Part shown: in pieces, positions 24,429 through 36,855 of the stretch
How the letters are laid out: every line of letters begins with the position of its first letter
How positions within the stretch are numbered: position 1 is the stretch's first letter
NCBI RefSeq assembly: GCF_022201045.2
Contig: NC_068562.1
Coordinates: 2,170,001-2,234,000 of the forward strand
Direction of reading: 5' to 3'
DNA from: Citrus sinensis
Lineage: Eukaryota > Streptophyta > Magnoliopsida > Sapindales > Rutaceae
DNA: 64,000 bases
The notes under the pieces: generated by a model
The model's input: the letters and a program-made list of their open reading frames with translations, nothing else
What the model was told of the DNA's origin: nothing
The model's database searches: none
Translations under genes and position numbers: made by a program

Positions 24429-24500
24429 GCCACGTTACTCTGAGTGATGCCACGTTTCAGCAATTAACAGGCTCTACTCTCTCTCTCTATATGTATATAT
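24429..24500 (+). promoter_or_regulatory. ABRE pair and TATA box of the LEA-like gene
   Basis: GCCACGTT occurs at 24429-24436 and again at 24449-24456. On the opposite strand each reads AACGTGGC, containing the ABA-response core ACGTGGC. The 20-bp spacing places them on the same DNA face. A TATA-rich TATATGTATATAT follows at 24488-24500, about 130 bp before the ATG. Paired ABREs upstream of a TATA box are the classic layout for ABA/drought-induced LEA genes. Confidence 0.6.
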
Positions 24501-24630
24501 GACAGAGCAGCGAACTAAGACATGGGAGGAATACGAGATATTGAAAAAGGCCGGTTTGGTTAAGAGTTTATGTGAGGCATTTCAACTTGGTAATTAATTA
24601 ATTTTATTAGTGTGAGAAAGTTAAGAAACC

Positions 24631-25484
24631 ATGGGGAAAGGGCAGGTGGTGCTGTTGATGTTGATCACGTCGATGTTACTGACGGTGGCCGTTGGATTTT
24701 GGGAGGCGGTTCATGACACGGAGGGCGGAGAATCGTACGTACCATCTTTTCCCTAAGCCTTCTTGGTCACGTCCATTTTTTGTTTTTTTCTACTTACTTA
24801 CACACATTAATTGTATTTTGTCTCCTTAGTTAGTCACCAGCATTATGTAATAGTAAGGTGATTGGAAAATAGTATTAATGATTTATTATGTAGATAGCCA
24901 ACTATTATTTATAAGATATAAGGAATAAAAAGTTTTTGATATTGATTGTTGCAATTAATGCTATTGGTATTGGTATGCTGTTCCCCAGGGGATTCAAAGT
25001 AGACAAGCGTATTGAAGTGGGTCATGATTTGGTGGACGGTGCTGCGGATGCTGCCTCGAAGGCTAAGGACACAGTGAAATCTGCTGCTTCTGGTAATAAT
25101 TAGTTTTATGCTCATATCCTTGTATTTATTAATTATGCGGTAGTAATTGTTCATTTTGTTTAAAATGTTACTGTGGCATATTTATATATGTTTTCAGGAG
25201 CATCACAGTATGCTGCGGATAAGGCAGGTGAGGCAGCCAACATGGCCCGCGATCAAATGGACAATGTAAAAGACTTTGCTACTGGTAATGCCAGAAAGAC
25301 ATTGGAGAATTTTGATGCTACAGCTAAGGCAGCGAAGGCATATGACGAAGCTAAAAGTAAGGTGGGCGAGGCCAAAGACAAGGCATCACAGACCGCCACT
25401 GTCGAAATCAAGGGTAACTATGAGGCTGCTAAAGAGAAGGCATCGAAGGCCACCGCTGATCTTGGTAAAAAGATGACAACTTAA
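24631..25484 (+). CDS. LEA-like protein with N-terminal hydrophobic segment
   Basis: Three exons, 24631-24734, 24989-25092 and 25198-25484, join in frame to 164 residues. Residues about 5-24 (QVVLLMLITSMLLTVAVGFW) form a signal peptide or membrane anchor. The rest is hydrophilic and Ala/Lys/Asp/Glu-rich, with repeated imperfect 11-mer-like helical units (DGAADAASKAKDTVKSAAS; DKAGEAANMARDQMDNV; DEAKSKVGEAKDKASQ; YEAAKEKASKATADLGKK), as in LEA group 3/4 proteins that protect membranes and enzymes on drying. Arabidopsis proteins from the syntenic position are, as I recall, longer, so this may be a compact form. The start is supported by the exon 1/2 phase and by the ABRE-TATA region just upstream. 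A frameshifted relic of its first exon lies at 21100-21288. Confidence 0.85.
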
Positions 25485-26688
25485 TTAAGAAGGAAAGGAC
25501 CTTTATGCTAGCTAACTAATTATGCAGCAGCTGTCATGAGCTGAAGCTCAACTCTGCCTGCTGCTTAATTGTGAGTCACTATATTTAGTTACTATATATA
25601 CTTTCTTTTTCAGGATTCATGATTATTCGAAACTCTTCCTGATGGAATTCATCCGTCATCTATGTATTTATCTGTTTTTACTTTTCGATGGTAGCAATAA
25701 GCAGTCTGCGGTGTTTTGTATTTACTTTCAATTTGCAATAAAGTCCTACGTCATTCACACACATGTCTAAAAAGCATATCATCAATTGATCCGATTCCCA
25801 AATACTTGTTTGCTATGAAACCGCCATGATTCCGACAATCCAATTGTCACTGCGTAGATTTGTAAGTGATCGATCAAATTGTTGCCTTATAGAAATTCAA
25901 GCTTTCGTATTGTATAGTGAGCAATAGATAAAGATTCAAGACTTTGTGTGAGGCCATTGGAATTTGGAAGGGCTAGAGAAAGGTGAGAGACCAGTTCATT
26001 TGTTAGAGCGGGTCATTGATCTAAATTTTGTATGTATAAGTTCACTAAATAATACCAGATTAAATAGTACTAGATTTCTCTGGTGTTCCAGAAGCAAATT
26101 CACGAGGACTAAATTTCAAGGCAAATAATAACATATATTGCGTGAAAGCTAGCAGTTCTTTCTAAAATCTAAATATCTAATTATATGAATTAAGCTCGTG
26201 CATGTCAATTAAGGAAGAAAACATAGGAAATATTTCCAATGAGATTAACTTAACAATATTATAGAACAGGTCTAGAAATGGGATTTTCCATGCCAAAAAA
26301 GTACTGAGATCAAACTCCTATGGGTAGAGAAAACGTTCTGAAATTTGTAAATGTATAGGCAGACATAGATAGGAAGCTGCTAGATTAGTTGTTCCAGTAA
26401 CTAGATGGGACGCTTGATGATTATTAAGAACTAAGTACAGAAGTGTATGTGTTTGTTTTTTTTTTTTTTTCTAATACATTTGTTGTTTGTTTTATTTTTC
26501 CCTGTTAATTTGCAAGTTATTTGAGTTTTGCTATAAGTATTGTGACTCTTGGTTGACCTCCTAACTTTCCCATAACTTCCTAGTAAAGATTTCTTGTATC
26601 TCGATTTAGTGCACTAACCTTATTCCTTCATCGGCGCATATGAATGTAACTTTCTGTTCTATATATCATCATTTGATTATTAAATATA
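25485..26688. other. 3' flank of LEA-like gene and intergenic
   Basis: The first about 250 bp are probably 3' UTR; AATAAAG at 25737-25743 is a candidate polyadenylation signal. Beyond this no gene is seen. A poly-T run is at about 26457-26470. Confidence 0.4.
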
Positions 26689-27049
26689 GGTTCTATTTGG
26701 GATTGAAGTATTTTAATTTTTAAGTTACAATTGGTATGAAAAAAAAAATTTATAATTATAAAATAAAAATTAATTAATATATAGTAAATATAAATTTTAA
26801 ATAATATTTTTTACAAAATTATTAAACATATAATAGATTTTCCATCATACAAGTGAAAAATTATAAATTATAATTATAAAACAAAACATATATAGTAAAT
26901 CATAAATCATAAATCTTAAATATGATTTTTCACTTGTATAATGAAAAATCATATTAACATAATTTTCAAATTACAGCCGTTAGTGTTTACCAATTTTAGT
27001 GCTGTAACTTTTAAAATATATCTGTTCAATCTCAATTTCAAACATATCC
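26689..27049. mobile_element. Miniature element, family A copy 4
   Basis: Left end GGTTCTATTTGGGATTGA and right end CAATTTCAAACATATCC are inverted repeats of the Tourist/Harbinger-like type. A 3-bp ATA sits on each side (26686-26688 and 27050-27052) as a possible target duplication. The interior carries the family words plus a secondary inverted pair around 26840-26950 (GATTTTCCATCATACAAGTG against CACTTGTATAATGAAAAATC). Confidence 0.65.
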
Positions 27050-27517
27050 ATACTCGACTCTCTCTGTCGGTACGGTGTATGCACATTATTCATGCAACCA
27101 TTATGTGAAGGCAGTATTTATATGTTTCTCTATTCTCTCGTGAAATAATAATTCTTCTTGCACTTGAAAATATTGGTGATTTTCATTTTTCTTCATCTCC
27201 TCTTGTGGGATATGTGTGCTTCCATGAACATCACTGCTGGGCCAGGCTGTGCGCAATAAATGAACTGTGAAAGTCAACATTTGCACACAGCTTACCCAAA
27301 TGGTTTACCATGAGAAGATTGACGTGATGGTCTCATCAACTGTATACAGATTTCCTTTTAGAAACTTGTCCTTGGTGCTTAATACCATTTTACTCCCAAA
27401 TACTGACCTTCTTGGGCTTCATAGTTAATATATTTTTGCCTCCGGGGATAAATTTTAAAAAACAGGTCTGAAAGTTCTGAAGAATTCTCAAATATCTGCT
27501 GTGATGACGTGACATTC

Positions 27518-27553
<36 letters not shown>

Positions 27554-28690
27554 GAGCGGGTGCCGTTATTCCTTTAAAATATGAACATTCTCTTAAGTTG
27601 TGAGATTTAATAAGATTACTTTTTAATGAATTATAAGGTCGTACAGTATAATAACTTGAAAAATTAACTCTCTTGAATCCCAACACTTGAAAGTATGTTG
27701 CATAAAAAAAAAAACTGAGGGCGCCTATGTTAGAGAGGAACTATTATGTGTGTGTGTGTATATATATATGGGAGTGTGTATGTTTATAGAAATTTTCATG
27801 TGGCGATGTAAACGCCATTGAATACACACACACACACATTAGTTCACGGCTTATTCTATTTTTTTTTTTTTGGGAGATATTATGCATTATCTCATAAGAA
27901 TATCAACTTAGATTTAACATCAAATCATGAGCATTAATCAAAAGAAAGAAATTACTTTAAACAGTGCACATTCAGACGGCGTTAAAGAGCGCACATTCAA
28001 ACATAAATCAAGAATAGTGGGAGAAAAACATTGAACCGGGAAATGTATGAAGTGTCACTTTCATAAGCACACCAAGATCCGTCTATAATGGCTTTAATTC
28101 TTGAGGGAAATGGATCATTATGTGTGGTAGGGCTTCTATGATTAGGGGCCAATTGGGCAATGCAGAAAACAATTACATAAAATATCCAACCAAATTAGAG
28201 CTGAAGGAAACAGAAGTTAAAACAAAGCCACTGACACCATGAAATTTACACTCACGTTCATTACTTTGTATTATTATTATTATAACTATTATTATTTATT
28301 TTTCGTTGTCTTTTCTTTGATTTTCTTTTTATTCTAAACTTTTCCTTTAGTGAAATATCTCGAGTCATCAATGTGCAGAGGAGAGGTAAGATCTGAAGAT
28401 GTTTAATAACAAAACATAGACGATTAAACTAATGTCTTCTGATGATTGTATAACTCAGGATAAATAATTTTTCAGACGATTGCAATATTTTGCAATAATG
28501 TCAATTAAATTGACATTGTCCAGAAACTGAGGAAAATCAATAAATAATTTTCAGTGCTAGCTAGTTGCAATTAATGTGTAATCTTCCTCCCTAGCTACTT
28601 GATTATTCACATCTAAAGCTAATATCTAATTAATTACTTGTGCACGAATTGATCTGCATCATCATCTTGGAGAATCTAATAAAATTATTA
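27050..28690. other. Intergenic with stacked microsatellites; probable ZF-HD 3' region at its right end
   Basis: A (TA)n/(GA)n composite occupies about 27517-27554, followed by (GT)n/(TA)n at about 27746-27770 and (CA)n at about 27824-27838. No coding sequence. The ZF-HD mRNA 3' UTR probably lies at 28400-28700 on the minus strand. Confidence 0.5.
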
Positions 28691-28700
28691 ATTCTCATGC

Positions 28701-29792
28701 TTACTCATGCTTCTTCTTGGAGGCTTGTTTATTGTTATGCATCCAAACCTTGAACACTTGTCTTTTCACTCCAACTTGAGTACAGAAATCATGCACTTGT
28801 TGATCATCTTGCTTCTGAATTCTCCATCCCAACGTCTCTGCAAACTCCATCATCTTGTCTTTCTGTTCCTGGGAAAACTTTGTCCTAAACCTCTTTTTCT
28901 TGGCCTGCATCGATGTCTGGCCACCTGCACTAGAATGAAACATGTTGAGATCCTCGCTTGACGACTCATCAAGGCCCCCGCTACTGCCCCCGGCCCCGCC
29001 CCCGCCGCCGAAGGTCATCATCATAGGTGCAATCGAAGCCGTCTGAGGACTAGTATAAGAGATTCTATGATGCTGCTGAAGATGATGAAACGGAGGAGGA
29101 GGCTGCTGCTGTTGTTGATGATGATGATTTCTCTGGGTGCTGTTGTTTCTGCTGGGGTAGTTATAAGGATAAAGAGAATGTGCTGCATACTGTGACTGAG
29201 ATTGCGAGTCCCCATCAATTTCTTTGCGATGAAAATTTCGGTGGCAGTCACAAGCTGCACATTTTAAGCCTTCCGGGGTGCCATCTTCACCGCTTGGCAT
29301 GAATTCACCACAGCCATCAATAACGTGATTTCCCATGTTGGCCGCATGATTCTTCAGACATTCCCTATATCTAATCGAAGATGCAGTGATGATTGCTGTC
29401 GATGTTGTTGGTGCTTGTGCTGGTGATCTTTGGTTTGATCTATTAGCTTCTTTTGTATTTGTGGTTGTGTTGGCAACCGATACAGGAACTGGATCTGGGT
29501 GTTGTGCTTCTGGATTTGATGATCCAGCACTTGGTTTGTTCTGTAGGTTTTGCTGCGTCTGTGGCTGTTGCTGTTGCTGTGAGTTCAATTGGTGATGACG
29601 ATAAGGAGGGTGCTGATGCTGATCTAGGGTTTGAGGAAGATTAAAGATTGCTTCGCCGTGAACGGTACCTTGATCTCTTATCATTTCTCCCGCAATTGAG
29701 TTTATTGGTGTTGATACTGTTGAGGAAGAATCTCTGTTATAACGCATAGAGCTTGTCATCCCTATTTCCTTTTCTTTACCTTGCAGTTCCAT
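28701..29792 (-). CDS. Zinc-finger homeodomain (ZF-HD) transcription factor
   Basis: An intronless 363-residue frame, as is usual in this family. The ZF-HD dimerisation domain spans about residues 142-194 ([20 protein letters not shown]; then [11 protein letters not shown] with the zinc ligands in place). The divergent plant homeodomain spans about 299-361 ([13 protein letters not shown]; recognition helix with [10 protein letters not shown], where the family has M in place of the usual Q-N order). Between them are Gln/His-rich tracts (54-85, 222-242) and a Gly tract (262-273) typical of activation or flexible regions. The protein binds ATTA-type sites in the nucleus as homo- or heterodimers, and MIF-type small proteins can block it. 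A donor-like GAG|GTAAGT at about 30324-30331 and acceptor TTATTAG near 29903 suggest a 5' UTR intron of about 430 bp. Exact ZHD number not assigned. Confidence 0.95.
   Translation of the reverse strand: MELQGKEKEIGMTSSMRYNRDSSSTVSTPINSIAGEMIRDQGTVHGEAIFNLPQTLDQHQHPPYRHHQLNSQQQQQPQTQQNLQNKPSAGSSNPEAQHPDPVPVSVANTTTNTKEANRSNQRSPAQAPTTSTAIITASSIRYRECLKNHAANMGNHVIDGCGEFMPSGEDGTPEGLKCAACDCHRNFHRKEIDGDSQSQSQYAAHSLYPYNYPSRNNSTQRNHHHQQQQQPPPPFHHLQQHHRISYTSPQTASIAPMMMTFGGGGGAGGSSGGLDESSSEDLNMFHSSAGGQTSMQAKKKRFRTKFSQEQKDKMMEFAETLGWRIQKQDDQQVHDFCTQVGVKRQVFKVWMHNNKQASKKKHE
28975..29003 (-). promoter_or_regulatory. G-quadruplex-type tract in the ZF-HD coding strand
   Basis: On the plus strand there are C-runs at 28975-28979, 28987-28991, 28994-28997 and 28999-29003 with spacers of 7, 2 and 1 nt. 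The sense mRNA therefore has four G-runs of 4-5 that meet the G3+N1-7 rule. The tract encodes the glycine-rich linker just before the homeodomain. Confidence 0.6.
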
Positions 29793-30151
29793 CGAATCTG
29801 GTTTAAGACACAGACCTTGATCTACCTCTTGAATTCAGATTCTCTTTGTAACCATTACAGTCCTTGTAGTTTTTCAAACCCTAATCCTGACCATCTTTCG
29901 AACTAATAAGAAAATCGAAGAAAAAATTAAAAAAAAAGAAGAAGAAAAAGAGCACTCATTTAATCAAAGAAGTTATCAATACAACCAAAGATTAGTGTGT
30001 TTAATTTGATTTTGACATGCTTGGTGCTAAAACCCACCAACCCATTTTTCACTAATTGCAACCCTATTCCCAAGACGTAAGCAAGTGAGTGATGAGCAGT
30101 AGAAGACGGACAAGTAAAAGTGGATATTTAGAAGGTTTATGATTAAGCACT

Positions 30152-30190
<39 letters not shown>

Positions 30191-30660
30191 TCGGACAAAA
30201 TCTTAAAATTGAAATAAAAGAAGTTTATAAACTGAAACAGGAGATGAACAATTAAGATGGGCCCTAATGGCTTTTTAATTAGTCGAGCTAATTCACAAGT
30301 GAAGTAATTAACAAAAATTAAGACTTACCTCAATGCAGCAGGCGGTAGATTTGATGAACGAAAGCACTGGTGTTACAGTACAGTTGAAATAGGAAACACC
30401 CTGAAGGTTATTTAGAGGTAACTAGCAAAAGAGATCATTAATTAGGAAACACAGGCTGAAATTGAATGATTCTTACATTGAATAAGAGAGAAATCTGGAA
30501 TCAAATAATCAGAAAAGAGAGAGAGAGATAGAGAAAGAGAGAGAGGAGGACAAAGAAAGATGGGTAAAAGAAATTTGTGCTTCCTACCATCCATCCAAGT
30601 TCAACCCAACAAAATAAAATCGAGTATTAAGAGAGGTTAATGACAGTGATCAGGTAGCTA
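29793..30660 (-). promoter_or_regulatory. 5' UTR, probable UTR intron and proximal promoter of the ZF-HD gene
   Basis: Minus-strand splice consensus (donor about 30330, acceptor about 29903) frames a probable leader intron. It contains an (ATA)n microsatellite of about 38 bp at 30153-30190. The likely first leader exon region carries (GA)-rich tracts at about 30515-30545, read as CT-rich on the sense strand, as is common near plant transcription starts. No TATA box could be fixed. Confidence 0.45.
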
Positions 30661-33600
30661 GCTTTTGCAGGAGAGAGAAGAGGGAAACAACCGACAAGCT
30701 CATGTTATTTCTCTTGCAAAGCCTGCACACTGGTCCAGCTCTTTAATTATTGCCTTTCCCCACTCTCTGCAACCTCACTGCAACCCTAAACGGACCCTAT
30801 ATAATGAATATGTGTTTTTATGTAAGAAAGAAGAAAATATAGATGTCATGACTCATGACTTGGGGTTGCTATCTATCTTTGCCTGGAATCTTCCTGCAAT
30901 CTCACATTCCTAGATTTGTTTTAAGATGTGTGTTTATCAGACATAAACCCCAATTAGAGATAAGTGACGGAGATGCTAAATAAGAGTTGAAAAGAGCAGC
31001 AACAGAGCAATTTTTCTTTTGGTGGGTTGAGGGAATTAAAGTGTTAGAATGCTGGTCCACATGCAACACAGCACTTGTCCTTTTAGTGGTGTGTGTGTGT
31101 GTGTCAGATTCTTTCTTTCTTTCTCTACTCGAGGCCTGTTTCGAGTTTGTGTGCCGCCTGCAAGCGAGGTCTGAAACTCCACACTTTCCCTAGCCAATGA
31201 CTTTATTTAACCCTCCATTTTTCCAAATTTTCTTTTCTTTTTCGCGTTGCAATTGATGCTGGGGGTCTGTGTTCTATTCACTATATTATTGGGCATCTTT
31301 TATCGCTTCATCGTTTACTTTGGCCTTTGTCGTTAGATTAGAGTGTGACGTTAGCCAACATCAAGAGATATCTTTCTTTACTTTATTATTGACTCTTTTC
31401 CTCTTTTCTCCTCCGAGATCATGTTTTGTTCTTTTCTGGTCCATTCTAAATAGCTACCTACCTCTAGGTTCTTTTACTTACTAGTTACACTCTACGTATA
31501 CCATTTACATTATACTATGGGTATAAACTTTGATTCATTTATAGTACAATTAAATGGTGTATCAAGCATAACTAGAAAATTTATATTAATTATTAGACGC
31601 CAAAAGCCATAGTTAAAAGAAAATTATGGAGAGATATATTTATGAGTCATGTTATATCTATAATTTTTTTTTTATAATTTTTTTTTGTACAAATTAATAT
31701 GTCTTTACATTACTGATTTAGTGAAAATTTAAAATAGTTAAAAAAAAGTCGTAGACTAAGTGATGTCTTCATTCAAATACTTAAATCTACTTGAATAAAT
31801 ATATTAAGAGAATAAACCTCATGAAGATTTAAACAATTAAACATATGCGTTGATTACCACTACGCTACAAATTTAGTGGTATTCTCTATGTTAAATGATA
31901 GACGTATAAAGCAACAAATCCATTATTTTCGATTTTAATAAATGAACTCTTGGCTCGATATTTTTTCTTTAGTTCTATTAGAATCCTCAAGTTTTTTTGG
32001 GGGATAATGGCAAAACCTACTTGTATTTAAATTGATTATGTTTTTGCATTATCTTGTGCACTTAATTTTTTGTTAAACTCCACTGTGTTAAATTTTTTAC
32101 TAAGACACCTTTAGGCTTTAGCCGATACTTATTTTACCCTAAGTTGGGTCAAACTTCAGTCTAGTAAAGTCGGACGTATTGTTATAAATGGTAGGGGATC
32201 ACATCCCGTGAACCCAATAAATCATGCTTATTGCACCATTCAATTTGCATCAAATGTGGCATAATTTATTACTGTATCTCGTTAAACTTCTAAAATCAAT
32301 CTATTTTAATGTGCTGTCTTTCATAATTATTGTGTACCATGCGCATGCACGACTGTCCTTTCAACGAATTTGGCCCAGTCTAGTGAAATATGAACTAGAA
32401 TAAACAGATTGTCATATCGTGCTCATTTCATAGATTTAAAATAACTCAAATCTGCTTTTTGAAGAATCAATTCCCATTGCATTTGAATATTTTAGGGATA
32501 TTAGATGCACACGTCTTTCATCTCAACTAAAAATAAATATCGATAACTATTTTTCAGTCAAGTGTTAGATACAACCTCCCATTATTTTGAGGTCAAAAAT
32601 TTGAGCATCATGTAAATATTATGAGAGTAAATTTTTTCCTTATAGTACAAGTGCAAAAATGAGAAATATTTGCTGTTTAATCAGGCGTCTATATAAATGA
32701 GAGTCTATAAGTTCTTGAAATTAAATTATTTAAGACTAATGCTAATTCTAAGTGAATTTATGGTCAATGAGGTGGGATTGAATTAAGTGAAAAGTGAAAA
32801 GTGAAAAGTAAAAAGCGATCTTCTATTTGTTACTAGTCTGATAATTTTTTAACATTTGAATTTATAATTTTATATCATGATTTTATATATGCAGAATAAA
32901 TAAATTACAATGGGCTGGATTAATTGAATACTGAAACATGAGACCCCTACTTTCATATTATAGTATAGATATATACGGTGATTCTGTTGTATTTCGTGGC
33001 TTAAATAAAAGAATTGATACTTGACTGAAAATAAAAATCCTTGCTCGATCATTCAAGCATCTAATCTAATCGAAGATTATATTTATATGGATGTGGGTCA
33101 AGTTGCATGAACCTTTTTAGCTCTCTCTCCTGACACTACGGTTGTTTTCTATCACCAACAGGGAAACAAAACGGTCAATTATACACTGTGTAGCTGCTCG
33201 GACTTATTATTCTAATTGGGAATTCATGGTTAGGGTTTAATAGAAGACTATCTCTTGATATTTCCAAATTATTCATTACTATTTTTAAATTATATTTCGG
33301 ACTGGGGTGCCATCTTTTAATTTGTATTAAATGAAGGGAACAATTTCCGAGTAGGAGAAATTATTAAATTACGGGAATAAAGATCAATGATTAAACTAAT
33401 CAACTAGCCAAGCTGTGCGTTGTTCATTAATGCATAAGCACTAATTACCAGGAACTGCGATACGTGGCGACATCCAAGCCAATTGTTTCTGGGTTCATCA
33501 TTCAAATCTCGTAATATTTAACTATTAATCGATGGAGTCCTAAAAATACAAAAATAGGTGTAGCAGAAACAAACAAGAGCCAAAATCAAGAAAGTCAAAA

Positions 33601-36600
33601 TTCAACAAAAGAAGAGAGAGTCCGCAATTCACTTCTTCTTACATATTTTTTTTTTAAATAGGTATGTCTTCCTGCATTAAAATGTAAGCATTCAAGAAAT
33701 ACAAAAATTCTTGCTAAAAAAAGAAAGGAATTTGACACTGCTATGATTTGCAGTAATCAAACAAAAACGACTTTCTGGTGAAACAATTTTACTAAGATGG
33801 TTTTCTTTTCTTTTTTTTTTTCCTCTCTTTTTTGAAATTAGGACCTCAAATGATTTTCTTAAGAAAATGAAACATAAATTTGAAGGTATCGACTGTAAAA
33901 TTTAATTAAAGAACTACCCTTTTTTAAAACACCAATATAACGAAATCATCGACTTGCTCTTATCCTAAACGATAAATAAGTAGTTTTGTTAGTTTTTACT
34001 GAAATGACGGAATGTAATTCTTTAGTATACAATTGTGTTTCAATATGTGGATTATGATTTAGCATTAAATTCATTTATTTACTTTGGAGTTATGAAACTT
34101 GGATGATCAGAGATGGATTGAATCTCATTCAAACAAATCTATTTGTTAATGTCATGTGTCGGCGACTTCTCCTAAGGATGTGAGAACCATGTGTTACATT
34201 GATAATCGACAACTTAGGCTCAAGGAAGTTTTGGTGCTCTTATAGCATTACTTTTGGTGCTCTCATATCATCATAATTGATTGAAGCATAAACATGAAAA
34301 TGAGAGAATGAGAAAAGAGTAATATTCCATGAGCACCCAGTAATTTTTCCTCTATCAAAACAATTGAAAAAAAATAATTCAAAAGCCGCTCAACAGAAGC
34401 TGAGCCCTAGCTACGAGGAGTCGCATTAGATCACCTAACTACACGTGCTTTGATGTGATGTGAAGTGAAGTGAGTCAAGTTACCATTGGCACGCACTGAA
34501 GAAGATAAAAAACACTGGACGGTCACCGACTCATGGCCACCGATACACAAACAAAGAAAGCAACGCACAACAATAATAATACGGATCCAAACATGAGAAT
34601 TGGCCTTTTTCCGAAATCCAGAATCAGAAAAAGTGAAATGTTGCTGCCGGATATGTGGGGTCCTGTTCTACGAGAGTAAACATCAATATCTGCATTCTGC
34701 ACGCGGGTATCTCGTGTAAATGGAATAGTGATGTTTCGCATTATATGTTGAGTAAATGGAATCCAACAAATTAAAACAAACTAAAAGCTCTCACGCTCAT
34801 ACGCATAGGCCATAGGGTTCGCGGCTGTGCCCTTTGCCTAGGGTTCCCCTCGTATTCCCTGCTTGGATCATGTGCTTCCTTGTCTATCATTTATCGTTTT
34901 TCTCTCCCAATCCCAGTACCCCAGTTGCTTTGGAAGGATTATGTTTTTCCCTTTTTATGACGTTTCTTATAATTGCAGCGAATCAATTAATAAGATTTCT
35001 CAACGTTTTCTAAAGTTTCAATTTCGAATGAATTTGCGATTTTCTGTCTGTGATACGATAAGATCATATTGGTTTTGTCTCTTTCCAACTTTACCGACAC
35101 ATCAATAAATAATAAAGTTTCATAATCTCGGAGTACCTTTGAATTGAGATTACCTCTTTCTTTTTTCCTCTAAAATTCAGTTAAAAAATAATGAGTTAAA
35201 CTGCTGGCACCCCTTCAAAACTCTTATGAAACCCCTCACACTCACATTTACAATTTTAACCTTAATCGAACAAAGAGACATTAATTTCAAATTCTTTTTT
35301 TTTTTTTAATTTATTGTTAATATCCTAAAATGAGGCTTTCATTTACAAATAAACATTAAGATTGACGTCAGACTAATTCCACAAAAGAATGATTTGAATG
35401 AAATAAAAAAAGACTAATGTGATACAACTTGTTCTTGGCGAAGAATTAAAAGCTCTAGTTTCGATTTTATTCATCATTACTTTGTGCATGGTTATTCAAC
35501 GTTGGTTTGGATATTCAATGAAACTGATTGTGGAAGAAGATGGATCTTTTAGTTTTGTTGTTTGCTTATGTATTTTTTATTTTATTTTTATGAACTATGT
35601 ATGCATTTCTGATTGAAAGATAATCTCTCTCTCTTTTTCTTTTTAAAAATGTCAGATGATCTACTTATTAATAGAACAATGGTAAACTGATGTGTTTATT
35701 TATTTGAGTCATTTTTTAATAACAACAAAGATTCTAATGTTACTCAGAAGGTGAAAGAATAATTTTAAATTAAACTTCAAAAGTTCGATAGACAGAGAGA
35801 GAGATGGTCAAAATCTTACTGTAACTTATTAAGAGGGATGCGAGTAAGGTCATTAATGGAATTAGAATGGGTGCTTTTAGAGTGAAAAATTGTTTAAACT
35901 ATTTTTTGTGGGGGTCTTAAGAATAGAGGTTGTATGAGCATATTTGAGGGGTCCCAACAGCACTACTCAAAAGAGATAAAAACTTGAGATAATCTATAAT
36001 CGTAGAGAATCGTGAACTATGATCATTTAAAAATATAAAATGAACTTGTATTTTCCAAAAGGAAAAATGTTTCATCTTCACTTTTTTTTTTTTTTCGAAA
36101 TTTGAATCCCGGCGCAAAAGGAAAAAAGAAGAAGTTTGATATGCATAGTAAGAATATACATATGATATCGGTAAAAGGTTAGATCAATTAGGGTCAATTC
36201 ACTGGTCATGTCACATTCATTTTTCCCTTTTATTTATTTATTTATTTATTTGGGATCGTGAGGTCCTTCCCCCTTTTTGGACTATATACACTGTAGTTGC
36301 CAGTTGGCAAACAATTTGAAGATGAAGTTTTGATTTAAAAAAGAAAAAAAGAAAAGAAAAGGAATAGTTAAAATCATTACTCTAATAATCCAAGCATAAT
36401 TCGCTTGATTTTACATATTTGTAAGCAAATGATTCATTGTAACCATCCACTAACCTCAGAAGATAAGACCTTCCGACTTTGCAGAGTCGTATTATATTCT
36501 TGTTCACAATGCATGCTTGATTATGGATTAAGCATCCGGATTTCGTTTTCTTGTTGACAATTAATGCATGCTTAATTATGATTTTAGCATCCATAATCTG

Positions 36601-36612
36601 GACCACTAATTA
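30661..36612. other. Intergenic, no gene seen
   Basis: Six kilobases without a supportable gene. A (GT)n run is at about 31088-31103, and a GTGAAAA repeat of about four units at 32788-32812. Open frames at 30665-30913, 34523-34741 and 34863-35108 lack domains and splice partners. A less AT-rich stretch at 34370-34900 stands out but yields no recognisable coding sequence. A (TTTA)n run is at about 36229-36251. Confidence 0.4.
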
Positions 36613-36855
36613 GGTCCTATTTGGGATTGAAAGCTACAACTGCTGAGAAAAAAAATTGTAATTATAAAATAAAAGTTAATAATATGTAGTAAATATAAAT
36701 TTAAAACAGTAATCGTGATAAAATTATTAAAGATATCATATAATTGAAAAATCATATTAACTAAACTTTCAAGATATACTAGTTAGTGTTTACCAAACAC
36801 TTTAGTACTATAACTTATAAGATACAACCGCTCAATCTCAATTTTAAACAGACCT
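36613..36855. mobile_element. Miniature element, family A copy 5 (best preserved)
   Basis: About 243 bp with imperfect terminal inverted repeats (left AGGTCCTATTTGGGATTGA; right end, reverse complemented, AGGTCTGTTTAAAATTGA). TTA lies immediately before (36610-36612) and after (36856-36858), matching the TTA/TAA target preference of PIF/Harbinger elements. It is non-coding, and its interior words recur in five other copies in this window. Confidence 0.7.

Noticed and set aside
29021..29260. 79-codon minus-strand frame overlapping the ZF-HD gene
   Set aside because: An out-of-frame shadow produced by the repetitive Gln/His codons.
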